Shown here piece after piece: positions 37,967-47,001 of a stretch of DNA of 64,000 nt. The DNA is from Gloeomargarita lithophora Alchichica-D10 (GTDB taxonomy: Bacteria > Cyanobacteriota > Cyanobacteriia > Gloeomargaritales > Gloeomargaritaceae). The stretch lies in the NCBI RefSeq assembly GCF_001870225.1, contig NZ_CP017675.1, forward strand, positions 617,036 through 681,035, read 5' to 3'. Every line of letters starts with the position of its first letter. Within the stretch, counting starts at the first letter, position 1. Both the position numbers and the translations under genes were made by a program. The notes beneath the pieces were generated by a model. That model saw only the letters and a program-made list of their open reading frames with translations, did no database searches and was not told the origin of the DNA.

Positions 37967-38791
37967 ATGTATCACAAAGCCTACGGCATCATTGAAACCC
38001 TCGCACCCCTCCATGTGGGAGCCAGCGCCGGGGAAGAAATGGGCAATTTGAATTTGATCTTTCGGGATCAATTCACCCAAACTGGCATCATTCCCGGTAG
38101 CTCAATTCGGGGACGATTTCGAGCTGATATGCGCTCCGGTGCAAATAAAGGTGATGTGAATCAATGGTATGGACACGAAGCCGTAGCAGGGCAATCCGAT
38201 GGCGGTACCACCGAAGCTTTAGTGAAATTTGAGTATGCTTCATTGGTGTGGTTCCCGGTATTTTGTCCAGGGCAACCCGTGGTCTGGGTTTCTTGTCCTC
38301 GGTTGCTGAAACGCTATCAGATGATTATCGGTGGCGATGCTAAGATTCCCCAACCCTATACGGCGGACAATAGCCTGCAAGCCAAGCAATTTAGCGAACA
38401 AAAAACAACCCGTAAAATTCTATTTTTCAACCTGGGTTTTATGGAAATCGAACACACGCAAGATATGCAATCCTGGATTCCCCAAGGGAGTAGCCTCCAA
38501 AAAAATAGCCTCGTGGTTGTTGGTGACAATGATATTGCCATGCTTCATGACATGGGATTGTATCGGCAAAGCCGGGTCAAACTGCAAGATGATATGAAGA
38601 AAGTCGCCGGGGGAGCATTTTTTAATGTAGAAGCAATTCCTGAGGGCAGTGTTTTCATTTTCCCGGTTGGTCTTAAAGAAATAGGGTGGAATCCTTTTGT
38701 CACTGAAGCTGAACAAGAAATGTACTTTGGTGGGTTAGAATCCGTTGGTTTTGGTCGGTGTCGGGTTACTTTAGCAGGAGCATATCAGTAA
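37967..38791 (+). CDS. cmr4: Cmr4-like RAMP backbone subunit, locus B
   Basis: A 274-residue Cas7-group RAMP. It starts MYHKAYGIIETLAPLHVGAS, has GIIPGSSIRGRFRADM, and ends with GGLESVGFGRCRV. The loop that carries the catalytic Asp in standard Cmr4 reads MGNLNLIFRDQ here, without Asp at the expected place, as in locus A. The ATG at 37967 has AGGAG 5 bases upstream; a longer frame to 37883 overlaps cmr3. The stop overlaps the cmr5 start (TAATG). Confidence 0.88.
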   Translation: MYHKAYGIIETLAPLHVGASAGEEMGNLNLIFRDQFTQTGIIPGSSIRGRFRADMRSGANKGDVNQWYGHEAVAGQSDGGTTEALVKFEYASLVWFPVFCPGQPVVWVSCPRLLKRYQMIIGGDAKIPQPYTADNSLQAKQFSEQKTTRKILFFNLGFMEIEHTQDMQSWIPQGSSLQKNSLVVVGDNDIAMLHDMGLYRQSRVKLQDDMKKVAGGAFFNVEAIPEGSVFIFPVGLKEIGWNPFVTEAEQEMYFGGLESVGFGRCRVTLAGAYQ

Positions 38792-39183
38792 TGGCTTGGC
38801 ATACTTACGGTTTGGATCAAGAAGCCCAAAAACTGGTTTTAGCGGCAAAACGTCGGGATCAGGAATCGCTCAATCAAGGTTACAAAATGCGGATGGCTGT
38901 GGCCTATGGGTTGGAACGTTTTTGGGGTGAACATTTGCGTTTACAGGAGCGGGAAGCCCAAAAATCTCGCTACTGGAAAGAGACATGGGACACCCTGGTT
39001 CGCATTGCTGGACAAGCCCATATCACCATACCAAATGATGCCGTTAGACCTGATAACGTCCAACAAATCCAAGCCATGTCAGAAAGGCTGTGGGGATTAA
39101 ATTTGGCAGACCAACGGGTTGCCCTAGCCGTACTCACGCAACTGTGTGATTGCATGGTCTGGTGGACACAACGGTACAAGTAA
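38791..39183 (+). CDS. cmr5: Cmr5 small subunit, locus B
   Basis: A 130-residue helical protein matching Cmr5: LDQEAQKLVLAAKRRDQESL, then YKMRMAVAYGLERFWGEHL and DQRVALAVLTQLCDCMVWW. The ATG at 38791 overlaps the cmr4 stop. It lacks the Pro-rich N-terminal extension seen in locus A. Confidence 0.85.
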   Translation: MAWHTYGLDQEAQKLVLAAKRRDQESLNQGYKMRMAVAYGLERFWGEHLRLQEREAQKSRYWKETWDTLVRIAGQAHITIPNDAVRPDNVQQIQAMSERLWGLNLADQRVALAVLTQLCDCMVWWTQRYK

Positions 39184-39218
39184 TTATCACTTTTTTACCC
39201 TTCACTTTGGAGCCAATC

Positions 39219-40877
39219 ATGCCCCCTATTCCCGATGTGATTAATAAAGTCCCCATGATGTACCGGGCGCAGGTTACTGGACGGTGCCAATTACAGCGTT
39301 TGGTGCCTAAAGCGGAGGAACAACACGCCCAAAGGTGGACAAAAGAATGGACGGAACGCAGCTACCCCCACCCACCCCAATTCAGCCAAAATGTCCAAAC
39401 TCGCAGTTACAGTATTAGTTGGCGATTTGTGACCAATGCGGGTCAGGATGATGGGATTATCCGCCCGGTGATGGGGGCAAGGGGATGGCCTTTCTATCCG
39501 GGCAGTAGTATGAAAGGCTTATTTCGGAGTGCCTGTAATCCCCAGCAAAAAGCCCGTTACTGTGGTCAAGAATTACCCGGCGGGGATATGGCTCCCGGAA
39601 TTTTACGCTTCCACGGGGGTTATCCAACGAATAAAAAATGGGTGGAAAAACTCCTGGATTTAGTCCACCCCCAACAGGATTATCAAGTCAAAAGAGGGAA
39701 TGCCAATCATTCAGCATTTATGATGATTTCCCTATACCAACCAGAGTTAAATTTTGGTATCTCCAGTAGTGAGGATTTATCCCCTCAAGAGTGGACGGAG
39801 ATTTGGCAGATTTGGGAAAAAGCGATGGCGAAAGGATTGGGTAGCCGGGTTTGTGCCGGATATGGACATCCCAGTAGTATCAGTGGCGATGAACTTTATC
39901 CCCCGCATCGTATTCATGGACGGGGTATGGCTTCCAAGACCCTCAGTGGAGCCGAATTTCGTCCTAATATATTTCGAGCCGCCATCCGGGGTCATGCCCT
40001 ACGAATTTTTGGTGGTTTAGTCCCTGCCCCTATCGCCGAACGGGAAGTAGATAAGCTATTCGGGGGGCTGGGAAGTAGAGAACCGATTGTAGGTTTGGTG
40101 GGCATGAAATTTGTCGCAGATGACTTAAACATTGACAGACACGGTCGTGGTCGTTTTGAAGTCCGCACCTATGATGTCACCGGACAACTGAGTTGGTTAT
40201 TGACTCGCCCCTTACCTGATGTGCAACGGGAAGCCTTGAAAAACTTGATACTCAGGTTAAATCAATTTGCCATGATTTTGGGGGGATTTGGTAAGTCCTG
40301 GCGACGCATTGACCACCCCTTTTTCTTTGAGGAATACTACAATCACCCCAATAAATCCTACATTGGTTGTCATTGGGAATGGATAGATAAATTCAAACGG
40401 GATGTTCAAATTGCCGCACCGAAACATCTGGAACAATTTATGAATAATCGGCTATTACCATCTGTAAAAGAGTGGCTAAAACTCCAAGGGGTTAATCTGA
40501 ACAGCCAATACGCCCAGGAGTGGCGGGAAACCTGGCACACAGCAAAAGTCCAAGTGTGGGGACGCATCGCTCAAAACCAAGAAGATTCTATCGCAGTCAA
40601 ATGGTTTCATCAGCCCTACTACAGCGACAATAAACAAGGCATTAGAAATAGTATTAAAGGGACTTCCATAACAGGGAGATTAGGCACGATTGGCCGCATC
40701 TGGCATCGGATGTATCCCCAATTCAAGTTTTCTCAAGGTGACACACCAACAAAAACAAGGGGATATGTTGAATTGATCACGATCTTTCCAGACCAATCTC
40801 CTGAGTGCAGACAGTTTTTAACCTTCTTACAACAAGAGCAACAGGACTTCCAACGAGTTTGGCCGCTGAACAATTAA
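39219..40877 (+). CDS. Fused Cmr6-Cmr1-like RAMP protein, locus B
   Basis: A 552-residue RAMP fusion from the ATG at 39219 (MPPIPDVINKV), with GGAG 10 bases upstream. The Cmr6-like part has RGWPFYPGSSMKGLFRSACN, GILRFHGGYP and GLGSRVCAGYGHPS. The Cmr1-like part has EFRPNIFRAAIRGHALRIFG and a KLFGGLGSREPIVGLVGM loop. A helical tail and a final GTSITGRLGTIGRIWHRM follow. The same order of units as at 19058, without the Asn/Gln/Gly-rich head. Confidence 0.85.
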   Translation: MPPIPDVINKVPMMYRAQVTGRCQLQRLVPKAEEQHAQRWTKEWTERSYPHPPQFSQNVQTRSYSISWRFVTNAGQDDGIIRPVMGARGWPFYPGSSMKGLFRSACNPQQKARYCGQELPGGDMAPGILRFHGGYPTNKKWVEKLLDLVHPQQDYQVKRGNANHSAFMMISLYQPELNFGISSSEDLSPQEWTEIWQIWEKAMAKGLGSRVCAGYGHPSSISGDELYPPHRIHGRGMASKTLSGAEFRPNIFRAAIRGHALRIFGGLVPAPIAEREVDKLFGGLGSREPIVGLVGMKFVADDLNIDRHGRGRFEVRTYDVTGQLSWLLTRPLPDVQREALKNLILRLNQFAMILGGFGKSWRRIDHPFFFEEYYNHPNKSYIGCHWEWIDKFKRDVQIAAPKHLEQFMNNRLLPSVKEWLKLQGVNLNSQYAQEWRETWHTAKVQVWGRIAQNQEDSIAVKWFHQPYYSDNKQGIRNSIKGTSITGRLGTIGRIWHRMYPQFKFSQGDTPTKTRGYVELITIFPDQSPECRQFLTFLQQEQQDFQRVWPLNN

Positions 40878-40966
40878 TCCCGCTGTAAACAATGGGTTGT
40901 AGGGCAGGATATTACCCCACAACCCTAGAAAGTTTACCCTCCGAACTGCTCAGTGACCCAAGCTTG

Positions 40967-43294
40967 TCAACGCTCCACCTCATCTTTGTCCTCGTCCTCC
41001 TCTTGATATTTGACCGTTTCCAACTGCTGAGCGAACCAAGCTTGCCAACGCTCGACTACATCAACAGGTTCAGGGTCTATTAAGGGTGGCATTGTGCTGA
41101 GATTGCGTAACCATTGTTCAGCCTTTTGTGCCAGGGATTGCCACAGAATATCCGAGTCGGCAAAGCGGTCTTTTAGAAAACGAAGAACGAAAAGCGTTAC
41201 AATAATTTTTTCTGCTTCCTCAAGGGCAGTATTCAACAGGGCAGCAATTTGTTTGAGCTGAATTGGACCCCCATGCAGCATATTCACAAACCAACTATCT
41301 AGTATCCAAAAACCTTCATACCGCTGATGGATAGCCAGTTCATGCAAAAATTTAAAATCGATCTCTTTTAATGAGTTGAATGAGCACTCATCCATTTCCC
41401 CAATAGAGTAGGAAAAGTCAATGTCTGCCATTGTATCTACATCATACTGGCTATGGCTGACCGATTGGCTTAGGGTATTACCTGTACCACCCCATCGCTT
41501 GGTTAGCGCAATGGGTACCCTACGGAGCTTGATTTCTGTGGTTTTATCTCCATCTGGCCGTTGTTCAATCGCCACAAAACTTGTCTCGGAAGACATCAAC
41601 TGATACCGACAGCCCAGATTCACAATCGCCTCCTGCCGCTGCCGGGATGCTTCCTGCCGGTCCCTTTGTTGCGATCCCCTCCCCTGGATGCGTGGTTCTT
41701 CCCAATCCCGGATGGTACTGCGGGCGAAAAGCAAAGGGACAACAGCAGTCTCATCCACTCGCTCCGGGTCAACGGTTACTTCCCAGGTGTAGGGTTGCCC
41801 AGCGACCACCGCCTCCAATCGAACCGTCGTGGCAAAAAGGTTACTGAAACGGGCATAGGCTGTCCAACGCTGATTGTGAAATAGCGGCGGCCAAACCGCT
41901 GGAGTTACCACATCGGCAGTCAATCCCCCCCAATCTACACGCACCTGCTCCGCATGGGGCACCCCTATCCGGTGAAACTGCTGCATCACCTTGAGTTCAG
42001 TGCGCTCCTCCGGAAAGATAAATTCCGCCGCCCCATCCGTCGCCCGTGCCATCCCCCGCATCAAGTATTCATCCGCCCCCCGACCAATTCCAAAGGCAAA
42101 GATGCGGACACGTCCCCGATACGTTTGCGCTAAGTGAATTACTTCTTGTTCATTACCCACTTCTCCATCGGTCAGCAGGATGACACTCGCCGGTAAATTG
42201 CCTATTTGGGATAGGGCATTTTCTAATACTGGATAAATTTCCGTACCACCAATGTCAGCCTCTAGTTCTTGGACGTGTTGTGTCGCAGTTGTCAGGGTTT
42301 CCTCTGTATAGGGCTGACTGCGTTCAAACAGTTTTTCATAGGTCGAACCAAAGCCATAGATATTGAATTGATCCCCCGGTTGCAGGGATTTCAGGCACAG
42401 TAATAATCCTGTTCTGGCTTGTTGAATACTCTCTCCTTGCATTGAACCAGAACGGTCAATGATGAAAATAAATTCCTGGGGTTGACGTTGCTTGATTTCT
42501 AACTGCGGCCAAAAATTCAGCATCGCCACAAATCCATCGGAACCCATATCTTTCCCCAAAAGAATGTGTGGTTCATGGGATTTTTGCAGGGTGTAGGTCA
42601 ACACAAAATCCTGGTCAAGTTGGATATTTTCGCCAACCAATTCCACAGTGGCCTGACCATCTTTCAGTGTCAACCGAATCGGATGGGACGGAGATTCTAG
42701 CCCTATGATAGGAGTACTGGTCACCAAATCCACCCGGATAGCCAAGCCATAGGGTAAGTTCTCCAGCACCGTCGGCGGATTGAGGTGCAAAAGTTCTGTA
42801 GCAGGTGCAGTCTCCAACTGAGCAACGGGCATATAGCGGGGGGAAATCGTTGTTGGAATCACAAACCGTCCCCCATGGACTTGAGTATCCAATTCCTGCA
42901 CATAGGTCATTCGCACCACAACCGCCTGCTGGGGCAACAAATTTCCCACTGAAATGGTGAAGATATTAGGCCGATCCTGGTCCACTAAATAAGCTCCATG
43001 ACCTTCTTTGATGGCCTCATCGTATTGGGCGAAGGCCGTTTCTTTCTCTTCCACCCGTCCGGCAATTATCCGTTCACCAAGGTATACCTGAAACCCGCAA
43101 ATGGCCGCTCCTTCAGGTAAAGGGAATGAATAAACTGCCTCAATCGGCTGGTCTTCTACATTTTGAAAATGCTGAGAAACGGTTACCCAGGAACCAATCT
43201 CACGAATTACAACGTTGAAATCCACCCCCCGCAAAGGAATCGGTGTTCCTGTGGGGGAGAGCAAACCAGAGGGTGTTGTGGTAGTGGAGAACAT
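40967..43294 (-). CDS. VIT and VWA domain protein
   Basis: A 775-residue protein of the inter-alpha-trypsin-inhibitor-like type. The VIT domain (about 1-135) has YSFPLPEGAAICGFQVYLGE and VRMTYVQELD. The VWA domain follows with an intact metal site (FIIDRSGSMQGESIQQA, then ILLTDGEVGNEQEVIHLA). The C-terminal part is helical and rich in aromatic residues. No signal peptide is seen, so it is probably cytoplasmic. Such proteins bind partners in a metal-dependent way; the partner is unknown. It separates the locus B effector genes from the CARF genes. Confidence 0.88.
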   Translation of the reverse strand: MFSTTTTPSGLLSPTGTPIPLRGVDFNVVIREIGSWVTVSQHFQNVEDQPIEAVYSFPLPEGAAICGFQVYLGERIIAGRVEEKETAFAQYDEAIKEGHGAYLVDQDRPNIFTISVGNLLPQQAVVVRMTYVQELDTQVHGGRFVIPTTISPRYMPVAQLETAPATELLHLNPPTVLENLPYGLAIRVDLVTSTPIIGLESPSHPIRLTLKDGQATVELVGENIQLDQDFVLTYTLQKSHEPHILLGKDMGSDGFVAMLNFWPQLEIKQRQPQEFIFIIDRSGSMQGESIQQARTGLLLCLKSLQPGDQFNIYGFGSTYEKLFERSQPYTEETLTTATQHVQELEADIGGTEIYPVLENALSQIGNLPASVILLTDGEVGNEQEVIHLAQTYRGRVRIFAFGIGRGADEYLMRGMARATDGAAEFIFPEERTELKVMQQFHRIGVPHAEQVRVDWGGLTADVVTPAVWPPLFHNQRWTAYARFSNLFATTVRLEAVVAGQPYTWEVTVDPERVDETAVVPLLFARSTIRDWEEPRIQGRGSQQRDRQEASRQRQEAIVNLGCRYQLMSSETSFVAIEQRPDGDKTTEIKLRRVPIALTKRWGGTGNTLSQSVSHSQYDVDTMADIDFSYSIGEMDECSFNSLKEIDFKFLHELAIHQRYEGFWILDSWFVNMLHGGPIQLKQIAALLNTALEEAEKIIVTLFVLRFLKDRFADSDILWQSLAQKAEQWLRNLSTMPPLIDPEPVDVVERWQAWFAQQLETVKYQEEDEDKDEVER

Positions 43295-43409
43295 AGAACA
43301 ATCACTCCTTGATAAATGTGTATGTGATCAGGATAAACCCAACTAGAATGGTACTCTTCTAATTGTGATTTACCCCAAGTTTGTGAGTCACTCTTGAAAT
43401 TAGTTTAGT

Positions 43410-44663
43410 CTAGTCATCCTCTTCTAAACTTAGTGGTCTGGTCAAAGAAGGGAAAAGGGATTGCAGGGTTGGTAGCAGTTCTTTGAGGGCAAATTTCTCT
43501 AAAGTCTGACTATTGAGAGGGGATTCATTCATTTGCACATGGGCTATATCATTACGATAGTCACCTAAGCGTCCCCAAAAATCTGCAAGAGTTTTAACAT
43601 TTTCAACATGAGCCGCAACAGGGTGATTCAGTGCAGGATTGTTCCTTGGGAACCTGATGGAGTTGAGTTGATTTTCAATAGCTTCACGATGCTCCCGTTT
43701 GAGGTAATCCTCCCGTCCATCCAATAGACACAGGGCGGAAACAACCCACTCACGCGCCATCAGCAGTGCATGAACTGTAAATTGTTTATCCACGTACCAC
43801 CGCAAAAGCAGAAATTGTTTGTATATTTGCTCGGTTTTATTTGTACTATCATCAGACAGAGCTAATGGCATATAACTCTGACGCACCTGCTCTAACATCA
43901 AGCCAAAAGGTTTAGCAAAGATACCCACTTCTTGGGATAGCTCATCAGTAGATTCATGAATCAGTTTAGGTAAATCTTCCTGGGTTAAACTAATGGGTCG
44001 AATGAGTTCAATCGAGCGGGAAACATCTTCAATGGCTCGCCCAAAATTTTGCAAATTAACAGGTCTAGGATCATGTTTTCCTGGTCTTTGTGAGCGATAA
44101 AAATCTCTATTTACTGTCCGTAATAAATTTCCCAATTCTACCGCCGAACCCGTAGAGATAAATTTATCCGTGGCGGTCAGCCAGTCCAGCAAGCGCAGGG
44201 CTGGGGTCAGGTCAACAATCGGGCTTTGGGATGCTTCACTGCGATAGAGACCATAGTACAAACCTTGAATTTCCACATTTTTGGCTTTGCGTAATAGTGC
44301 CGCACCCAGAAGCACCAACACGGGAATCGAACGGAACGCATGGGTAATGTCGAAAATGATCTCGTCTTGGGGAGCGATGCTATCAACTAATGTTTCAAAA
44401 ATGCTCCAAATCGCCTCTTCTGTTTCACCTGAAGGGATGCTGTGGTCTTGCACCTGAACGGTTGGTGGTAAACAAGATTTCAGGGATTCCCAATGTTTTT
44501 GTCGGGCTTCGGCAGTGACTAGAATGATTACCTTTTCAATGGCAAAAATTTGACAAAATGCTTGGGCAACATAACAGGTCTTCGCCGCTTTCTGGTCAGC
44601 CAAGTGGTAAATTGTTTCGCTGTAGTTACCCGTGCCGATGGTGGTCAAAAGGGTTTTGGTCAT
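43410..44663 (-). CDS. csx2: CARF-HEPN ribonuclease, Csx2/TIGR02221-like
   Basis: A 417-residue type III accessory RNase. The N-terminal CARF domain has LLTTIGTGNYSETIYHL and FDITHAFRSIPVLVLLGAAL, the ligand-binding loops. The C-terminal HEPN domain carries RNDIAHVQM (R-X4-H, about residue 367). Cyclic oligoadenylate made by Cas10 would switch on RNA cutting. A fragment of a second copy lies at 28934. Downstream of the CARF-RelE, WYL and Uma2 genes on the same strand. Confidence 0.9.
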   Translation of the reverse strand: MTKTLLTTIGTGNYSETIYHLADQKAAKTCYVAQAFCQIFAIEKVIILVTAEARQKHWESLKSCLPPTVQVQDHSIPSGETEEAIWSIFETLVDSIAPQDEIIFDITHAFRSIPVLVLLGAALLRKAKNVEIQGLYYGLYRSEASQSPIVDLTPALRLLDWLTATDKFISTGSAVELGNLLRTVNRDFYRSQRPGKHDPRPVNLQNFGRAIEDVSRSIELIRPISLTQEDLPKLIHESTDELSQEVGIFAKPFGLMLEQVRQSYMPLALSDDSTNKTEQIYKQFLLLRWYVDKQFTVHALLMAREWVVSALCLLDGREDYLKREHREAIENQLNSIRFPRNNPALNHPVAAHVENVKTLADFWGRLGDYRNDIAHVQMNESPLNSQTLEKFALKELLPTLQSLFPSLTRPLSLEEDD

Positions 44664-44681
44664 CGTGAACCTGGCTTCCCT

Positions 44682-45467
44682 TTAGGATTCGGGGAGGTTG
44701 ATGCCGTGTTCCTGCAACAAGTGCAGGTAATGGTCAGCCCGTTGCCGCTCAGTTTCAGCCCGTTGCCGCTCAGTTTCAGCCCGTTGCCGTTCAGTTTCAG
44801 TGCGTTGCCGTTCAGTTTCAGTGCGTTGCCGCTCTTGTTCCGCCTGTTCTTCCCCGGTCAATAAAAGATTCCCCGCCTCGTCACACCAACGCAACCACTC
44901 GACTGTGACCCCTTCATAAGCACCATTCCATAAAGTTAGCCCCAGTCCCACCTTCGGCATCCAGGTGGCTTCATAGGGTCGCAACTCCGTCCCCACCCGC
45001 TCAAAAATGGCTAAGGACAACCCCTGCAACTCGGTTAATTGATGCAAGGGATCATAGACAATGTAGTAACTAACTCCGGCATGGGCGTAGTCTCTCAACT
45101 TGCGGCCTAGCTCACGGCCTTTACGGTTGGAAACGATTTCAATCACCACATCCGGCGGTTTGCCCATTTCCCACACAAAATAAGTGCGGTCTTCTTTGCG
45201 CTCAAAGTTTTCCGGGCTAGAAACTTCCAAACTCACCATCACATCTGGCACTAGGGGCGGTGCCTTGAGAGTATAAAAAAGACCCACATTGGCCGTAGCT
45301 AAAAAAGGCATCCCTGGCTGGAAAGAGGCATACAAGGCCGAAGTCAAGAGCCGTTGCAACTTTTCGGAGTAAAGACTATCCACAGGTTCATCATCCTCAA
45401 TCACCACATCACTGATGTCGGGGCGCATGGGCATGACCGCAAGAGTCTCAGCAGGGGTCAACACCAT
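44682..45467 (-). CDS. Uma2 family protein with coiled-coil tail
   Basis: A Uma2 protein of about 261 residues. The core is LVPDVMVSLEVS, then PPDVVIEIVSNRKGRELGRK followed by LRDYAHAGVSYYIVYDP. The tail is a charged coiled coil made of seven-residue units (ERQRTET, ERQRAET) encoded by 21-bp repeats, ending HYLHLLQEHGINLPES. The ATG at 45467 (MVLTPAETLAVMP) is preferred; one at 45485 is possible. It starts 40 bases from a MITE-like element. Confidence 0.9.
   Translation of the reverse strand: MVLTPAETLAVMPMRPDISDVVIEDDEPVDSLYSEKLQRLLTSALYASFQPGMPFLATANVGLFYTLKAPPLVPDVMVSLEVSSPENFERKEDRTYFVWEMGKPPDVVIEIVSNRKGRELGRKLRDYAHAGVSYYIVYDPLHQLTELQGLSLAIFERVGTELRPYEATWMPKVGLGLTLWNGAYEGVTVEWLRWCDEAGNLLLTGEEQAEQERQRTETERQRTETERQRAETERQRAETERQRADHYLHLLQEHGINLPES
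44736..44840. repeat. 21-bp in-frame tandem repeat in Uma2 gene
   Basis: About five units of AGCCCGTTGCCGCTCAGTTT plus one base, with minor changes, encode the heptads of the coiled coil. Unit number could change without frameshift. Confidence 0.9.
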
Positions 45468-45507
45468 AGGGATACCTAATAGCAATTATTCTATGATACT
45501 CTGAAAA

Positions 45508-45641
45508 AACATTAGGACACCTCTATTTATTTGAACCAGCAGAAAGTTATCTCGCTGGAATGCAGATATTACCGAGAATCATACACCGCAGGTGCTTCTG
45601 GGGCGGGGGGTGCCCCCCTGCGACCTATTTTTAGAGGTGTC
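45508..45641. repeat. MITE-like element, family A, with outer inverted repeats
   Basis: Left end GGACACCTCTATTT at 45515, right end TTTTTAGAGGTGTC. These are inverted repeats of about 11-13 bases. The core GGCGGGGGGTGCCCCCCTGC followed by GACC matches the family. The left interior differs from other copies. Confidence 0.7.
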
Positions 45642-45651
45642 TTGTTGCTTG

Positions 45652-47001
45652 CTAACGTCCATACAGGTCAAGTTCCTGGAGAGCCTCCTGGCGCATTTGC
45701 TCTCGTAATTGTAATGGCGCAATTACCTCCCCATTGGGTCGCCAATCCCGCAAACGCATAATCAAATTCGTATCCCCTAGCCGCACCTGAGCCTGATAAT
45801 AGGCATCTTCAGGGGAACGCTGTTGCAAAATCCGTTGAATTTGCTGTCGTTCTGGATGATTACGAATTAGATTGGAGATTTGGTGGTAATCAACTCGTTG
45901 AAAAGTAGAATGTCGTTCAGTGCCATCAATATAACGATAGGCAAAATCCGGCTCAAATCGCAATATCATCAGGGCTGATTCCAGATAAAAATCCGTTCCC
46001 CAGGCCGTATCCCAGGCGATTTGTACCTGCTCCGATGTGGGGAGTTTGGTTTGTTTTTTTAAGTTTAATAAATCCAGGGGAATTTTTGGGTCTGACCAGG
46101 ATAAGGTCTTGAATTTTTTAGAAATAATCCGGTCAAGACGAAAGTTATACCAACCTAAGGGCTGATCAGGGGTTTTACCGTAGGCACTCAAGTATTTAGC
46201 GCGGCGGGCATAGAATAAACACACCGGATAGGTAATCATCATTTGCTCCCCATTTTGACGGGTATCATAAATAAATGCTATAGGACAAATCTCCGGTTGT
46301 GACCACAGTTCATTGAGTTGGTTTTGCAGATCATCCACTTGATCTTGCGTATCTGCGGGGAAGATAAAGTCTAAATGAATAAAAACCCGTTGCTCTTGGT
46401 TAATATTTTGCTGTAAATCTGCGAGTACTACCGATAAGCGGGGGTCAATAAAACTAATATCATTTAACACATCAAGACTCTGAATCGTAGATAATGCTTC
46501 TGGGGTTGAGCAGTTGGCTAGTTGGGGTACATTCTCCAGGGAATAACGCATGAACTTGGCCGGTTGAGTTGATTTGAGCCAGCTACTCTCTACTAAATGG
46601 GGTAAAGTTTTGCGGAGTGTCCGGTGGGAGTGTCCAAAGGGTTTTTCTGTCAAATATTGTTCCCAAAGTGCTTCAGGTATTGCGAGGGAGTGTCGCAGTT
46701 CATCTGTAATTGGTTCCAACCAGTAACTTAAGGGCAAATGACAGATACATTCTGCATTGGGGCAAATGATACTTTGTCCGTGGCTGGGGTCTTGGTGGGG
46801 ATGGTCGGGTGATAATAATCGGTCACGAATATCCGTATAGGCGAAAACTTCAGGCAAATCACTCCAATCCTGCTCAAAATCACCATAAAGTTTGTGCAAA
46901 AGTACCCATAAACGTATAGATAAACCCAATCGTTCGGCCAATCTCTGCCCGGATAACCATTGTAAAATTGAGACGCTTAAGGGTAGATTCAATTCCATCA
47001 A
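45652..47001 (-). CDS. WYL-domain CRISPR-associated protein, TIGR03985-like
   Basis: A 449-residue protein of the kind listed as TIGR03985, found beside cyanobacterial type III loci. The N-terminal half holds a helix-turn-helix-like part (FGHSHRTLRKTLPHLVESSW) and a cysteine-containing segment (CPNAECICHLP). The C-terminal part has the WYL-like QPLGWYNFRLDRI region and YQAQVRLGDTNLIMRLRDW. WYL proteins usually are ligand-sensing transcription regulators, so control of this gene block is likely. It overlaps the CARF-RelE gene by four bases (ATGA). Confidence 0.75.
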   Translation of the reverse strand: MMELNLPLSVSILQWLSGQRLAERLGLSIRLWVLLHKLYGDFEQDWSDLPEVFAYTDIRDRLLSPDHPHQDPSHGQSIICPNAECICHLPLSYWLEPITDELRHSLAIPEALWEQYLTEKPFGHSHRTLRKTLPHLVESSWLKSTQPAKFMRYSLENVPQLANCSTPEALSTIQSLDVLNDISFIDPRLSVVLADLQQNINQEQRVFIHLDFIFPADTQDQVDDLQNQLNELWSQPEICPIAFIYDTRQNGEQMMITYPVCLFYARRAKYLSAYGKTPDQPLGWYNFRLDRIISKKFKTLSWSDPKIPLDLLNLKKQTKLPTSEQVQIAWDTAWGTDFYLESALMILRFEPDFAYRYIDGTERHSTFQRVDYHQISNLIRNHPERQQIQRILQQRSPEDAYYQAQVRLGDTNLIMRLRDWRPNGEVIAPLQLREQMRQEALQELDLYGR

